Counted from the stretch's first letter, positions 34,313 to 46,091 are shown. The stretch: 64,000 nt of DNA from Tulasnella sp. 424 (GCA_019633425.1 WSUB01000006.1:434001-498000); one strand, 5' to 3'. Notes: generated from the letters alone by a model not told the origin. Program-made: numbers and translations.

Positions 34313-36332
34313 TTAGGGGGACTGTGTGTCATCGACACTGGGGCTCCTAAACCCTTCATCTACGTTCGAGGTATCCTCCCGGTAGTGCGGTCGGACACCC
34401 CAGCGGTCCGCGGCGAGTGTATAGCGCTGAAGCATGAAGATAGCTTGGCCCTTCTGTACCAACGGTACCTCCCCATGCTCCTTAATCGCCACCACCGCGT
34501 CGATTGTCGCCACCGACACGTGATCGCGGAACTGCACCTCGTCCATCCTCTCGACGATGTTACCAAGGCAGGTCACCGCTAGACCTTTTGCCCTCCACAG
34601 GCCTCTATCTTGCGGTGAGAAATCTCCCTTGTGAGAGAGTACGTTGGTGAGGAACCCGCAGGCGTCTCCTTTGACTAGTGCATGAAGCACTTGTTCTGGC
34701 TGATCCATAGGCTGCCTTAGATTCGAAAGCCAGAGTAAACGTTGAACGAGACCAAGAGGCTCGTACGAATGTCTTGTTTCGGGGGAATTGAGTTGGAGGA
34801 TCCCGTCGTCGAGAGCCGACGCTAAGGCGGCGTCGAAAGTGGACTGTGGAAGGAGACAGAGACCGTGGATGGAACATCCGGCGAGGTTTGATTTAAAAGG
34901 CTTGAGTAATTCCTAGCGATTTGGTTAATTATCTGGTAGTACAAGCGAGAAAAAATCCCCCCCACCTTCTCGGGGATATCGGCAGCATGAATACCGAAGC
35001 TCCAATTATATAGCACCATGTCCATGAACATGGCTCCAAGTCTGGAAAGGGTATCTTGGGGAATGGCGGCGACAATTGCGCGGCTCTCAAGCAACGAGAG
35101 GAGCGTCGATAATGCGTATCCGCGTTCGGTGTTGAGATGTCGGCGGCCGGCCGGATCTTCCGGATCGACGAAGGCGATCAAACGTTCAATGAGGGGATTG
35201 GGAGCATCCGGCGGGACAAGGGCGAACCAACTTTCCGTGCGATTAATGCTGTCGAAACATAACGCGAGCAGTGGAAGGAAGGGGAAGCCAAGGGGAATTT
35301 CAGGGGTGGCGGCGGGTCCCTTCTCCGACTCTTCGTTCGCATTTACCTCGAGCGTGTCAGGGACGTTTTGGATGAGTTCTTCGCACACGGAGGTCAGCAC
35401 ACGCGTCGTCATTTGTTCGTACTCTCGCCTGAAGAAGCTGAGGGAGAGGTGGGGTAGCAGGATGCAGAGAAGTTTTGCCCCGCAATACCATTTGGTAGAG
35501 AGTGGCGCTTCTGCCGCAAGCACCAGTTGGCAGAAGCTGAGGAGACGATCACACTTGATGTTGATGAAGAAACTGTCCGTCTCCGTCAGCGCGAGGAAGA
35601 GAATGGCGGCGGATCCCTCCTTGCCGTTCATCGCAACCGAGATGATTTGCCGGAGGAATCGGGACTCGTTCGTATGCTTCACCATCACGAGCAGTAGCTT
35701 TTGAAATGAAATTGAGTCCACTGCAGGGTTAGCCGCCTTGTACCCAAACTGGTCAAGCTCGTCATCGCTGAGCTTCAACAAGGCCCGGGTACATTGTTCT
35801 TGCCTTGAAGCTTTTTTAATGATCTTTCGAGCTACAATGTCTTCACCCTCAGGATCACTTTTGATGATTTTAACCAGGCCTGCCGCGGCTTCGCATCGTT
35901 CCCGTGGTGCGGTAAGGTTCTTCTGGGAAGAGGCCCGGGCGAGTTCATTGAGCGCTTTCTTTGCCGCTCTCTTGGTTGCAATCCGGCGCGCTCTATTTGC
36001 AAGACTCGATATCCAGCCGCGAGAAGGCTGTGGGTTATCCTAGCGTTACCATATGTAAGCGGACCTATTACGCTAGGGGGTGAATAACTCACGGATGACT
36101 CCGAATCGCTGGCTGACGACCTTTGACCCGGCACAGAGTCGTCAGGACTCGAGTTTGAGGAGGAAAACTGTTCGATGAACACAGAGTCCACCGAATCCGT
36201 TGGTGAGGGTACGGTCGCTCCGCTGTGCGCATCCGAGTCTGACCCAGATCCTCTTGCAGAAGGTCGTCTATATGTAGATGGCGGTTGCTGCGGCACTCCA
36301 CTCCTCTTCGGGATGGCCTGTGCGCGATGCAT
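34313..36332 (-). CDS. Family A protein 6, unknown function, intact
   Basis: Exons 36332-36093, 36039-34966 and 34912-34313 are all phase 0 and give about 637 residues with no interruption. Exon 1 (start MHRAQAIPKRSG) is Ser/Arg-rich and carries DSVDSVFIEQFSSSNSS. Exon 2 has NRARRIATKRAAKKALNELA, EDIVARKIIKKASRQEQCTR and LLKLSDDELDQFG. Exon 3 has VQRLLWLSNLR, QDRGLWRAKGLAVTCLGNI, VQKGQAIFMLQRYTLAADRW and RPHYREDTSN. It is the parent-like match for the fragment at 22.3-23.1 kb. It is divergent from CE4 copy 3, whose start lies 901 bp away. I do not recognise the family; the repeated helical leucine pattern hints at a scaffold protein, not an enzyme. Confidence 0.88.
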
Positions 36333-37233
36333 GTAGTGGCTTTTATTCAAAAAGAGTAAAGGCAGTAGAGCGGAATTTCGGAATAGTGATCGTGATCGAG
36401 GGTGGGAGAGTGGTGTGCCGGCATCCGGCAATGTCGCACGCCTCCATGGTAGATCAGGGACCAGCATGTTTGGTTTGCGACGACATCCAGACTTGCCAGT
36501 GAATCCCCAAGCGACGCTCAGAAACTCGATGCACCCGCGCATTCAAAATATCGACTTCGCATCGTCATGGGTGTCAGTGACTGGGACCGCCCGCGAGGCC
36601 CGCTCTTTTGCAGGGTGTCCGTCGTCGTTGTCGCTCTCGGGCGCTGCTGACCCTGAGATTAACACGGCATAGGATGCAGGCTATAAATAAGTTCGTGCGG
36701 TGCAGATGTCCCTGTTCAGAAATTTTGTGTCGTTTCATATTACCCAAGTCAAGGCGCGTCGAAGCTGATCAGGTGCTCGTGGTGTGTCAATGCCGGTAGT
36801 GTTGCCGGGGATGGCAAAAGACGGCAAACGAAGGGAAGGAGATTTCGTTCTCACTTGGATGTTTTGGACAGCCTGATTGGCCAGTAGGGCGCGGAGTCTG
36901 AAGGAAAAACGCAATCTTCGAAACGACTTCGGGGGGCAACACTCAGACTCAACGGAGAGCTTGTAGTCTGTTGATTGGTGGACGGAGCCTCGATCCTGAG
37001 AAGAGGGAAGCGGTGAGGGATGTCTTGGCCGAGATGGAGAGAAAGGCGTCCAATGCAAAATACATCACGTAAAGACCCTGTTCGTATCCGTTTTCGGCTT
37101 CTCCTGGGCAAGTCTTAAAGATCCGTTTCTGCAAACCTCTCTCCCCTCCTCAACCCACTCCTCCCCCTCCATCCGCGGTTCTCACTACGCCTCATACACG
37201 TTTCTCATACACGAAATCTTAACGCTATTCAAT
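36333..37233. promoter_or_regulatory. Divergent promoter region, family A copy 6 and CE4 copy 3
   Basis: This 901-bp region separates the two start codons. No clear TATA box was found; pyrimidine-rich tracts precede the deacetylase ATG (37135-37170). Short open frames look like chance. It does not obviously share the promoter block seen for CE4 copies 1 and 2. Confidence 0.4.
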
Positions 37234-38388
37234 ATGTTCACGACTTCTCGCCTCATCGCATTCTCCCTCTTCGCGACTCTCGCTTCCGCTCTGCCCACCA
37301 GCAAGCGTGCACCCAAGCTCCAAAATCTCACCAAGGACGAAGCGCTCTCCCTCATTAGACAAGCCACTGCAGCTCCTGTCTATACGTCATGCTCGCAGCC
37401 CAACACCGTTGCGCTGACTTTCGGTATGTGCCGGTCCACTTTCGAACATTCGGATCGAGTTCTGTTTTGGACTGGTGTATGGGCGCTAACTCCGTGTTTG
37501 TTTGGGCCACAGATGACGGCCCGTACACTTGGAACACTGACATCGTCAACACTCTGGCCCAGTACAACGCAAAGGCAACCTTCTTCGTCAACGGTAACAA
37601 CTGTGAGTCCATTCTGTCTGGGAGATGTGGTAGCGCGTTCGCTCACTGAACTGCCTGTTGTCCTAGACGAATGCATCTACACCGAAGACAACCAGCAGCG
37701 TCTCACGACCGCATACGACGCTGGTCACCAGATTGGTTCTCATACCTGGTGCGTTCTACCACCTCATCACGTACCGATGGCTTTGCTGACTAGATTCCTT
37801 GGGGACCGTTCCGCTCCAGGGCTCACCTTGACTGGACTACGCTCACGCAGGAACAACGTACGTATCTCTGCACATTTCGCCCTCCTCTTGATCTCACGCG
37901 CTCCCAACTACCACAGTGACGTCCGAGATGACCCGAACCGACACCGCATTGGAAAAGATTCTCGGCGTCAAGCCCGCCTTCGTCCGCCCGCCCTACGGCA
38001 GCTACAACGCCGATTCCCTCACAGTTGCCGCCCAAAACGGTCAAGCCGTCGTCGTCTGGGACTTTGACTCTGGCGATTCCGTCGGCGCCACGGTTCAACA
38101 AAGCGAAACCACGTACACGACCACTATTAACCAGCACCCGTCCTCGATCTTGGCCTTGAACCACGAGACCTACGAGACGACCGCCCACGAGGTTTTGCCC
38201 TTCGCCTTGAGCGCCCTCCAGGCTGCTGGCTACAAGTTCGCTACTGTCGCGGAGTGCCTTGGTGGCCTTGACCCCTATCTCACTGTCGGCACTCCCGCAG
38301 TCCGCGATGTGCGTTGTTTCTATATCTTCTCGCTTTCGGCGTTACTGACGATCGTTTTCTCTCTCTACAGGCTTCCTGGACTTGCTAA
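37234..38388 (+). CDS. Secreted polysaccharide (chitin) deacetylase, CE4 family, copy 3
   Basis: Exons 37234-37423, 37513-37602, 37667-37748, 37820-37857, 37917-38308 and 38371-38388 give 269 residues. The exon sizes match copies 1 and 2 except for one codon fewer in exon 1. The signal peptide ends at ASALP and is followed by TSKR, a Kex2-like site. Motifs: TFDDGPYTW, SHTWAHLDW, RPPYGSYN, WDFDSGDS, LALNHETY, and C-terminal ASWTC. More diverged than copies 1 and 2 (for example SVGATVQQSETTY against SVGESATKSEADY), so it is an older duplicate. It is flanked by family A copies on both sides, intact on the left and a relic on the right. Expected to be active and secreted. Confidence 0.92.
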
Positions 38389-38985
38389 GCAACTTATCCC
38401 CACCCCCCATCCTAGTAAACGCCCTTAACGTCCCCCCATTCTCATTCTCGGACATACCTTTTATTTTTCCCTCGCCTCCTTGGGTTCAGGTGTCTATTGT
38501 TTGGACTGCGTATCTTTCTCAGCACGTCGTGAACTTTTTACACTTTTCCTATATTGAACCTTTATTATCCCCCTTTTTATTCCTGATTAACACCCCATTT
38601 TTGCGGACACTTATCGGACAGTACCTAGACCGTTTTACTATTTCTTCCGCATTTGTTGATCCTGCTTCTCCGTTTGTGATCCACTGCCTTTCTCCTATGA
38701 TAGTAAATGACTTAGTGTTTGGGCGACGTTGGTGAAATGGCATAAGGCCTGTTTGTGCCCTTTGGGCAACAGAAGGAGAGCCACGAAAATAGGGCAGTTC
38801 CCCGAAGTATTACGCCCAGTATTAACCCGGTTAAATCTACATAAAAACGGTAGGAATTTGACGCAAGAGAATTGACAAGGAGGTAACAAAAATACTTTAG
38901 CAGCGTCAACGTAGCATCATGGAGTGGGTATCAAATGGGGTCGAAACCGGGTCAAGAATATCTGTCAAACCCACCATGCATCATT
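38389..38985. other. 3' intergenic region, no gene seen
   Basis: This region runs from the deacetylase stop codon to the family A relic. The last 100 bp (near 38885-38960, with CAGCGTCAACGTAGCATCA) resemble 48100-48160, the 3' flank of family A copy 8. Confidence 0.5.
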
Positions 38986-38989
38986 AGAA

Positions 38990-39860
38990 TTGTCGCTGAA
39001 AGACGCGTCCTCTCGGTAGTACGGCTGAATAGTCCAAAGGTCCGCAGCCAGCGTATAACGCTGCAGCGTGAAGATAGCCTGACCCTTCTGTACCGATGGT
39101 ACATCCTCGCTCTCCTTGAGGGCCACCACAGCGTCGATCATCTCTCCCTAGTAAGGTAATCAGAGAGTTGCCTCTTGCTCATCCGTTCGACGATGTTCCC
39201 GAGACACGTCACCGCGAGACCTTTGCCCTCCACAAGCCTCTGTCATGCGGGGCCCAGTCTCCTCTATGGGATAGCACGTGGACCAGGAACCCGCACGCAT
39301 TTCCCTTTGACCATTGTACGATGGACTTGCTCCAGTCTTCAGGCAGGAGGATTCATGTTTGACGTCCGCTCGAGACGCTCCACGAGGCCGAGCGGCTCGT
39401 ATGGATTTGTTGTGTCCGGAGAATTGAGCTGGAGAATTCCCTTGTGTCGTTGAAAGTCGACTGAGGAAGATCGCAGAGGCCTTCAATGCACCATAGGTCG
39501 AGGTTCGAACTGAGTGATCGGAGTACGTCCTAACGATCGTAGTCACAAGGACTTGGGACTCGAACGTTTGAATAACAGAGGTTTGGCTCACTCTCTCGAA
39601 GATGTCTCCTTGGATTGCCAAGTCCCATAGTTGAAACGCCACATCAATCAATATTGCTCTGGTTTCGCAAAGGTTATGGGTAGGCATGAAGCTAATAATC
39701 TATTGGCGCTTGAGCAACAACATCAACGTGTGTAGTGCGAACCCGCATTCTGTGCTGAGGCGTCGCGCACCGGTAATCATCGCCGAGTGAAGGATGTTAA
39801 TTAAAGTTGCAATGAAGGGACTGTGGATGTCAAAAGGAGGAATGGCGGACCTCTGGATTG
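38990..39860 (-). pseudogene. Family A copy 7, decayed 3' half
   Basis: Nucleotide similarity to family A copy 8 (48.2-49.1 kb) runs through all of exon 3 and into the end of exon 2, then stops at about 39860. On the minus strand the equivalents of QKGQAIFTLQRY, the RGLW region and the exon 2/3 intron are traceable, but indels and stops break the frame many times (for example around 39150 and 39350). Exon 1 and most of exon 2 are gone. Not functional. Confidence 0.75.
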
Positions 39861-40083
39861 GTGGCGGAACGGTGCATCAGTCCCTTTTCCTTAACGGCCT
39901 GGTACGACTCCGTGTGTTGTCTGGAAAGCAGCATCGCGGTGGCAAACTTGAAGTCATCACGCCTCAGGGTACATCGAGAGAAGTGGCTGTGCGCGAGCCA
40001 CGTCTGAACTTGAACCTTCTCCACCACCCACTGGCACCACCACCGAAACACTGCGTTAGGCCGCTTCGGTCACCATCTCAATT

Positions 40084-41413
40084 ATGGTATGGTTCATTAC
40101 AGCTCAAGTATAACAGGAATCTTACTCGCCCTTCTTAGACAGCGGAACGTAAAATCTCGGCATTTCTTGCCCTTCTCCCCAATCCCTTGCGTCCTGGGAT
40201 CAAATCCTCCGAGCTCAGAGAACCACCTCTGAAGTGTCAGAAACGCTCAAACTTTATTCAACTACCAGATGATATCCTCGCCATAGTTATCTGTCATTTG
40301 AACACTGCTAGCACAGCGTCCCTCATCCAAACCTGTCGCTACTTTCAAGAATTGCTGGAACCGATTCTTTATCGCCACCTTAACCTCTCATGGCACAGGG
40401 ATCAAGCCGATAAAGCCCATCGAACTCTCGCAAAGCGCCAGGACCTTATCCCCCACATACAAAGCTACCATGGTCCGCTCACCCTGTTAACCATTCCGCC
40501 ACCGAGACGGAGGTTCGGTCTCGGCAAAAGCCCCAAATCCAGTAGAGAGCGTCTTGTTCAAACGGAATGCTTCAGAAACACCAGTAATGTTCTCTCCCAA
40601 GCTTTCAACATTCGCGACCTCGAGCTTTGGGATTCCATCGATTGGGCGTCCGATACGATTTGGGAACCAGTGACAAAAGCTGTATGCAAAATGCGACTAA
40701 TCAGATTCGTTTACTTTGTAAACGGAAAGGATGATAGTCTCTGTCAACTTCTTCAAACTCAGCCGCATTTGGAGCATCTCACCATTCATGGAGGTACTCA
40801 AAACTTGGAGACACTCGACAAAAGGGCTATTCCAAAGCTTAGGGGTCTCACAGCAAGACTTGCAGAAGCGGCCGCTATTGTTCCTGGCCGTCCAATCGAG
40901 GAGTTGCATATCAGCTGTTACAGTGGGACGCCAGATATCGACGACCCGCTGTTCTGCAACCTCTCCCTTTCAACCCAGACAATCAGGATATTTTCCCTCG
41001 ACTTGCTATGGTGGAACGGCGAAGGAGGTCTCGGATCTATCTTCAAGGTTGTCGCGCTCAACCTACCGAAAATAGAACAGTTAACATTCTGGTATGGTGG
41101 TTTAGTCTCCCCTCAAGTTGTAAGCACATTCCTCGCTCCAACTTGTGCTAGGACCTTGGTGTTAATCAATTTTGATGCACTTTTCGATCAGATTCTAGAC
41201 GGAATTCCACTTTTCTTATCCATCCGCCGGTTGGCGTTGCTCTGTTTCGACTTGACCGTCACAACCGAACAGTCATCTCCCTCGGCGGGCGCGTTATTTG
41301 ATTATGACGCCTCCCACAAACGTTCCGTTGCGGATAACTGGGATGACATCTTCCAAATACTTAAACAACGATGTCCCTTGTTGGTTGATTTTAAACACAC
41401 ACCAAGAACGTGA
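40084..41413 (+). CDS. F-box protein 1, start codon alone in exon 1
   Basis: Probable substrate adaptor of an SCF ubiquitin ligase, binding Skp1 through the F-box. Exon 1 is only the ATG at 40084-40086, followed at once by GTATGG; exon 2 runs 40139-41413, giving 425 residues. The same start-codon exon fits the three minus-strand paralogues, which supports the model. The F-box is at residues about 40-75 (FIQLPDDILAIVICHLNTAS, TCRYFQELLEPILYRHL), followed by a leucine-rich-like region (LTIHGGTQNLETL, VPGRPIEELHISCYS, LPKIEQLTFWYG) and a tail NWDDIFQILKQRCPLLVDF. It is the most diverged of the four and the only one on the plus strand, converging on F-box 2. Target unknown. Confidence 0.82.
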
Positions 41414-41932
41414 TAATGTTCGTCATGATCTATTAAACGTCTTTCTTGCACCATCACCGCTACCCACAAACTGATAAGACTTCGTTTATAGCTGTTGCTG
41501 TCCCTGGCAGGGATTGCGAGGGTCTTGTCATCCAGAGGTCACGACTTTGACGACGGACCTTCTCGGCTAACATGCCGTGGCTCGCTGACCAGGGCAAGGT
41601 TTGTAGATAGAATTACGTATGCATCCCCGTAGCAAGAGAACTTCTATAAATGACTAGCTAGAATTTCCGACGCCCTGTGCTCGGCTCAGCCGGTGTGGAA
41701 GGCGGAAAGTCGAAAAAGAGCAATAGCTCGCCCACAAAAAACTGGTTCCCTCGCATAAGAAATACCTCTGGGGTTTGGTATAATTAACACTGGTTCTCGC
41801 GGGAAGGTGATGCGAGGTTACATGTGCACGTGCAGGTTACTTATGTAATAGTAGATTGGCCCCGGAGGGTGCTCGGTGTCAACTAGTGAGGGACACCTCT
41901 CTCGCAACACCTGCTCCAGGACATCCCAATCA
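41414..41932. other. Convergent 3' region between F-box genes 1 and 2
   Basis: No gene was seen. Blocks here (about 41620-41740 and 41760-41880) recur between the later F-box genes at 43.77-44.03 kb and 45.84-46.27 kb, which defines the 3' flank carried along in the tandem duplication. At about 41850-41990 a 70-bp segment around CAACTAGTGAGGGACACCT is itself repeated in tandem. Confidence 0.6.
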
Positions 41933-43357
41933 TCAACCATGGGGTGGCCTTGGAGGGTGCTCGATGTCAACTAGCGAGGGACACTTTTCTCGCAACATCT
42001 GCTCCAGCACATCCCAATCCTCAACCATGGGGGTCTGGCGAGCAATGACGCCACTTGTATCGCTGCCGGAGTTGATCGACGGACGATGGGTGCTCCGATC
42101 CAGGTCCCGAGCCCAAACCAACTTGGCGTTGATGAACTTCACAAAACGGAGAGATCGAAACGACGGTATCTCATCCAGGAGCTATTATTAATTAAAGTCG
42201 TTATTAAGTGCCAGTTTTTATGGTCACAGAATCAAGAGAGGGATACCCTACAATTTGGCCTGGGATGTACCCGGGCACACGTACGTATGGGAGGTCCGTG
42301 CCTACAGTGATTTCTAAGTGTCGGATTTCAGGAAGATGGCGAGCAAAGACCTGAAGAGCGCTTCGAACCGAGTCATGATCCCATGGAGTATGTAAACAGG
42401 TTGTAAGCTTGGTAATCGGGGAGCTGGAGAGTGAGAGCTTTCGAACAAGCTGCTCTTCTAGTCTGGGTTCTTCCGTTCCGACTACATGGTGAAATTCTCC
42501 GACAGGTCGGCCTGGAATAATAGTGACTGCATCCTGCAGCGTCGCTCTCAACGATTTGAGCTTCGGGATATCGCCCTCCTTCAGGTCCTCCAATCTCGTT
42601 GGGGCCGATGAAAGCTCCAAACACTCCAATCCGGGTAAGGTGCGAAGCAGAGAGACAGCTTCCGCCGGTCCCGATGTCGTTGGGAGAGCCAAGTGAGTCA
42701 AGGGCATCTTCGAGACCGATGTTCTCACTGGCTTCCAGATTGGATCGTACGACCAATCATTGGTGTCTGTAAATGCAAGTTCCTGGAGGTTGACGGCGTT
42801 GGTAAAAACATAAATCGCTCTTCGGAACCATTCTGTTTCGGTGACAGGGGTGAGGCGTGGTGGCGTTGTACTTTTTCGTAGACCCAATTGGATTCCATTC
42901 TTTTTTTTTGTGGGCCGAGGTCGGTGATTGGGACTAGCGGACCACGGTAGCTCACGATACAGTGAATAAGGTCCAGGCGCTCCAAAAGCGTACGGTGAAG
43001 GCGATCGCTCTGGTAGTCCACCCACGAGCTAGCTGTGATGTGGCGGTACTGAGTTACTTCGAGCAGCGAGTGGAAGCACCGACAAGTTCGGAGAAGACGG
43101 GCTCTGTCCGTTAAGCTCAAGTGGTCGGCAATGATGAAGAGGATGTCGTCTGGGAGTTGGAAGATTTGCAAGGACTTTTGTTGCTCCAATGGCGGGCCTC
43201 GAACAGTTGCGTCAACGCGAGGTGCCTTGATGGTCCCGACCCTTGGACGAATAATTTTCGAAATAAGGGAGAGGAGCGCATGGGCTTTAAATCTCGCCTG
43301 AGAAAGACTGTTGATTAGAAAAGTGCACTCAGTCAGGTGATTTGTTCTGCATACCAT
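41933..43357 (-). CDS. F-box protein 2, frameshift at a 9-T run
   Basis: Exons read 43357-43355 (ATG only), 43297-42228 and 42181-41933. The N terminus reads MARFKAHALLSLISK, then the F-box FQLPDDILFIIADHLSLTDR with TCRCFHSLLEV, and LECLELSSAPTRLEDLKEGD and GRPVGEFHHV in the leucine-rich-like part. The tail is LDEIPSFRSLRFVKFINAK and VEDWDVLEQMLREKCPSLVD. Exon 2 changes frame once, after PITDLGPQKK, at a run of nine T on the plus strand (42901-42909); F-box 3 and 4 have no such run. Both sides are good coding sequence. It may be a sequencing or assembly slip, or a recent disabling mutation. Role as in F-box 1. Confidence 0.75.
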
Positions 43358-43974
43358 GATCGGAGGGACGTAACTGGCAACCCAGACTGTGTGGGTGGTT
43401 GAAGCGAACCTGAATCAACCATGAGTCACGTGACGGAACCGCCGACGAGGACACATGCACCCAAACACCAAGCCTCCATCCCGAAGACCCGTATCGCCGA
43501 GATAGACATCTTCCAAATACTTAAACAATGATGTCCCTCATTAGCCGATTTTGAATACACACCAAGAATGCGATAATGTTCATCATGGTCTGTGTAAACA
43601 AAGTAAACGTTTCTCTTGCACCCTCACCGCCACCCACTAAATAATAAAAGCTTCGTTTATAGCTGTCGTTGTCCCTGACGGCGATTGCGGTGGTCTTGTC
43701 ACGATTTGGTGACGGACCCTTCTCAGATGAGGTCAATATGCTGACCAGGGCGGGTTTGTAGATAGAAGTACACATGCATCCTCGCTGCGAAAGAACTTCT
43801 AGAAATGGCTGGCCAGAATTTCCGGTGCCCTGCGCTCAGCTCAGGCGGTATGGAAGGGGGAAGGTCGAGAAAGAGCAACAGCTTGCCCACAAAAAAAAAG
43901 GATTCTCTCGCGTAAAAGATACCTCTGGGGTTAGGTATAATTGGAACTGGTTCTCGGGGGGAGGTGATGCGAAG
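43358..43974. other. Inter-F-box spacer with fossil of a plus-strand F-box 3' end
   Basis: The left part holds the F-box 2 promoter, with an E-box-like GTCACGTGAC near 43433. Bases about 43500-43640 match the last exon end and 3' flank of plus-strand F-box 1 (41345-41480). This is a 3' fossil in which the reading FQILKQ is followed by a stop. The rest (43770-43970) is the shared 3' flank block. The same composite recurs at 45.44-46.21 kb. Confidence 0.7.
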
Positions 43975-45439
43975 TTACATGTCCATGTGCCGGTTACATA
44001 CTATGTAATGGTCGATTGCCACTGGAGGGTACTCGATGTCAACTAGTGAGGGACACCTTTCTCGCAACATCTGCTCCAGAACATCCCAATCCTCGACCAT
44101 GGGGGTCTGGCGAGCAATGGCGCCTCCTGTGTTGCTGCCGGAGTCGATCGACTGGCGAGGGGTGATCCAATCCTGGTACCGAGCGGGGAGCAAGTCGGCG
44201 TTGATGAACTTCACAAACCGGAGAGATTGAAACGACGGTATCTCATCCAGGAGCTATTATTAATTAAAATCATGATTAAGTGTCAATTTTATTGTCACGG
44301 AATCAAGAGAGGGATGACCTACAATTTGGCCTGAGATGGACCCTTCCCCAATCGCGTCTGAGAAGTCCACGCCTACAGTGATTTCTAAGTGTCGGATTTC
44401 GGGCAGATGGCGAGCAAAGACCTGAAGAGCGCTTCGGACCGAGTAATGATCCCATGGAGTATGTAAACGGGTCGTAAACTTGGTAATCGGGGAGGTGGAG
44501 AATGAGAGCTTCTGAACAAGCTGCTTGTCCAGTCTGGTTTCTCGGGTTCTGAGTACATGATGAAATTCTCCGACAGGTCGGCCTGGAATAATAGTGGCCG
44601 CATCTTGCAGCGTCGCTTTCAACCATTTGAGCTTCGGAATATCGCCCTCCTTCAGGTTCTCCAATCTCGCCGGGGCCGATGAAAGCTCCAAATACTCCAA
44701 TTCGGGTAGGGCGCGAAGCAGAGAGACAACTTCTGCCGATTCCGACGTTGTTGGGAGAGCCAAGTGAGTCAAGGGCATCTTCGAGACCGATGTTCTCACT
44801 GGCTCCCAGATCGGATCGTACGGCCAACCCTTGATGTCTGTAAATGCAAGTTCGCGTAGGTTGACAGCGTTGGTAAAAATATAGATCGCTCTTTGAAACC
44901 ATTCCGTCTCGGTGACAGGGGTGTCACCCCCGAGGCGTGGTAGTGTTAAAATTTTTCGTAGACGCAATAGGATTCCATTCCTTTTCTTCGTGGGCTGATG
45001 TTTGGGGATGGCGACTAGCGGGCCACGGTAGCTCACGATACAGCGAATAAGGTCCGGGCGCTCTGAAAGCGTACGGTGAAGGTAATCATCCCGGTAGTAG
45101 ATCAACGAGCCGGCTGTGATGTCGCGGTACAGAGTTACTTCGAGCAGCAGGCGGAAGTACCGACAAGTGCGGAGAAGACGGGCCCTGTCCGTCAAGCTCA
45201 GGTGGCCGGCAATGGTGTAGAGGATGTCGTCTGGGAGTTGAATGATCTGCGATGACTTTTGGTGCTCCAGTGGCGGGCCTCTAACAATTACGTCAATGCG
45301 AGGTGCGTCGGTGGTCTTGACCCTTGGACGAATAATTTTCGAAATAAGGGAGTGGAGCGCATGGGCTTTAGATCTCGCCTGAGAAAGACTGTTTGATTAG
45401 AACGGTGCACCCAGTCAGGTGATTTGTTCTGCATACCAT
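43975..45439 (-). CDS. F-box protein 3, intact
   Basis: Exons 45439-45437 (ATG only), 45378-44299 and 44253-43975 give about 453 residues with no break. The 58-nt first intron begins directly after the start codon (GTATGC...TTTCTCAG). The product begins MARSKAHALHSLISK. The F-box is IIQLPDDILYTIAGHLSLTD with RLLRTCRYFRLLLEVTLYRD, followed by leucine-rich-like blocks (PLTHLALPTTSESAEVVSLL, LEYLELSSAPARLENLKEGD, GRPVGEFHHVLRT, LPEIRHLEITVG). The last exon is LDEIPSFQSLRFVKFINAD and VEDWDVLEQMLRERCPSLVD. It is the reference for judging damage in copies 2 and 4. Expected role: SCF adaptor for an unknown target. Confidence 0.85.
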
Positions 45440-45584
45440 GATCGGAGGGACGTAAACTGGCAACTCAGACTGTGTGAGTGGTTGACGCGAACCTGAACCA
45501 ACCATGAGTCACATGACGGAACCGCCGACGAGGACACGTGCACCCAACACCAAGCCTCCATCCCGAAGACCCGTAACGCCGAGA

Positions 45585-45690
45585 TAGACATCTTCCGAAT
45601 ACTTAAACAATGATGTCCCTCATTAGGCGATTTTGAATACACACCAAGAATGTCTGTGCAAACAAAGTAAACGTTTCTCTTGCACCCTCA
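45585..45690 (+). pseudogene. Fossil 3' end of a plus-strand F-box gene
   Basis: This short segment matches 43500-43640 and the true 3' end of F-box 1 at 41345-41460. It begins within ATAGACATCTTCC-AATACTT, and the original frame is closed by a stop. It was carried with the tandem F-box unit. Confidence 0.65.
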
Positions 45691-45837
45691 CCGCCACCCA
45701 CTAAATGATAAAAGCTTCGTTTATCGTTGTCGTTGCACCTGACGGCGATTGCGGTGTTCTTGTCACGATTTTGGCGACGGTCCCTTCTCGGATGAGGTCA
45801 ACATGCTGACCAGGGCGGGTTTGTAGATAGAAGTACA

Positions 45838-45914
45838 CATGCATCCTCGCTGCGAAAGAACTTCTAGAAATGGCTGGCCAGAATTTCCGGTGCCCTGCGC
45901 TCAGCTCAGGCGGT
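45838..45914. repeat. 77-bp direct repeat, left side of the gap
   Basis: As far as I can compare by eye, this is identical to 46015-46091 on the other side of the N run, and nearly identical to 43770-43850. It is part of the F-box 3' flank block. Either a true tandem copy or an assembly join artefact. Confidence 0.85.
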
Positions 45915-46014
45915 NNNNNNNNNNNNNNNNNNNNNNNNNNNNNNNNNNNNNNNNNNNNNNNNNNNNNNNNNNNNNNNNNNNNNNNNNNNNNNNNNNNNNN
46001 NNNNNNNNNNNNNN
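45915..46014. other. Assembly gap, 100 N
   Basis: Exactly 100 unknown bases, the usual placeholder for a gap of unknown size. It lies between F-box 3 and F-box 4, inside duplicated sequence. Confidence 0.99.
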
Positions 46015-46091
46015 CATGCATCCTCGCTGCGAAAGAACTTCTAGAAATGGCTGGCCAGAATTTCCGGTGCCCTGCGCTCAGCTCAGGCGGT
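46015..46091. repeat. 77-bp direct repeat, right side of the gap
   Basis: Same sequence as 45838-45914. The sequence then continues normally into the 3' flank of F-box 4. Confidence 0.85.

Noticed and set aside
39160..39687. Open frame of 175 codons on the minus strand
   Set aside because: It lies over the family A relic in a frame that does not match the family; it is chance.
43298..43354. Unspliced translation of F-box 2 directly from its ATG (ATG GTA TGC ...)
   Set aside because: It stays open only in this copy. In F-box 3 and 4 the same reading hits a stop, while splicing right after ATG to the TTTCTCAG acceptor gives the same N terminus in all copies. Using the nearer AACAG acceptor leads to an early stop.
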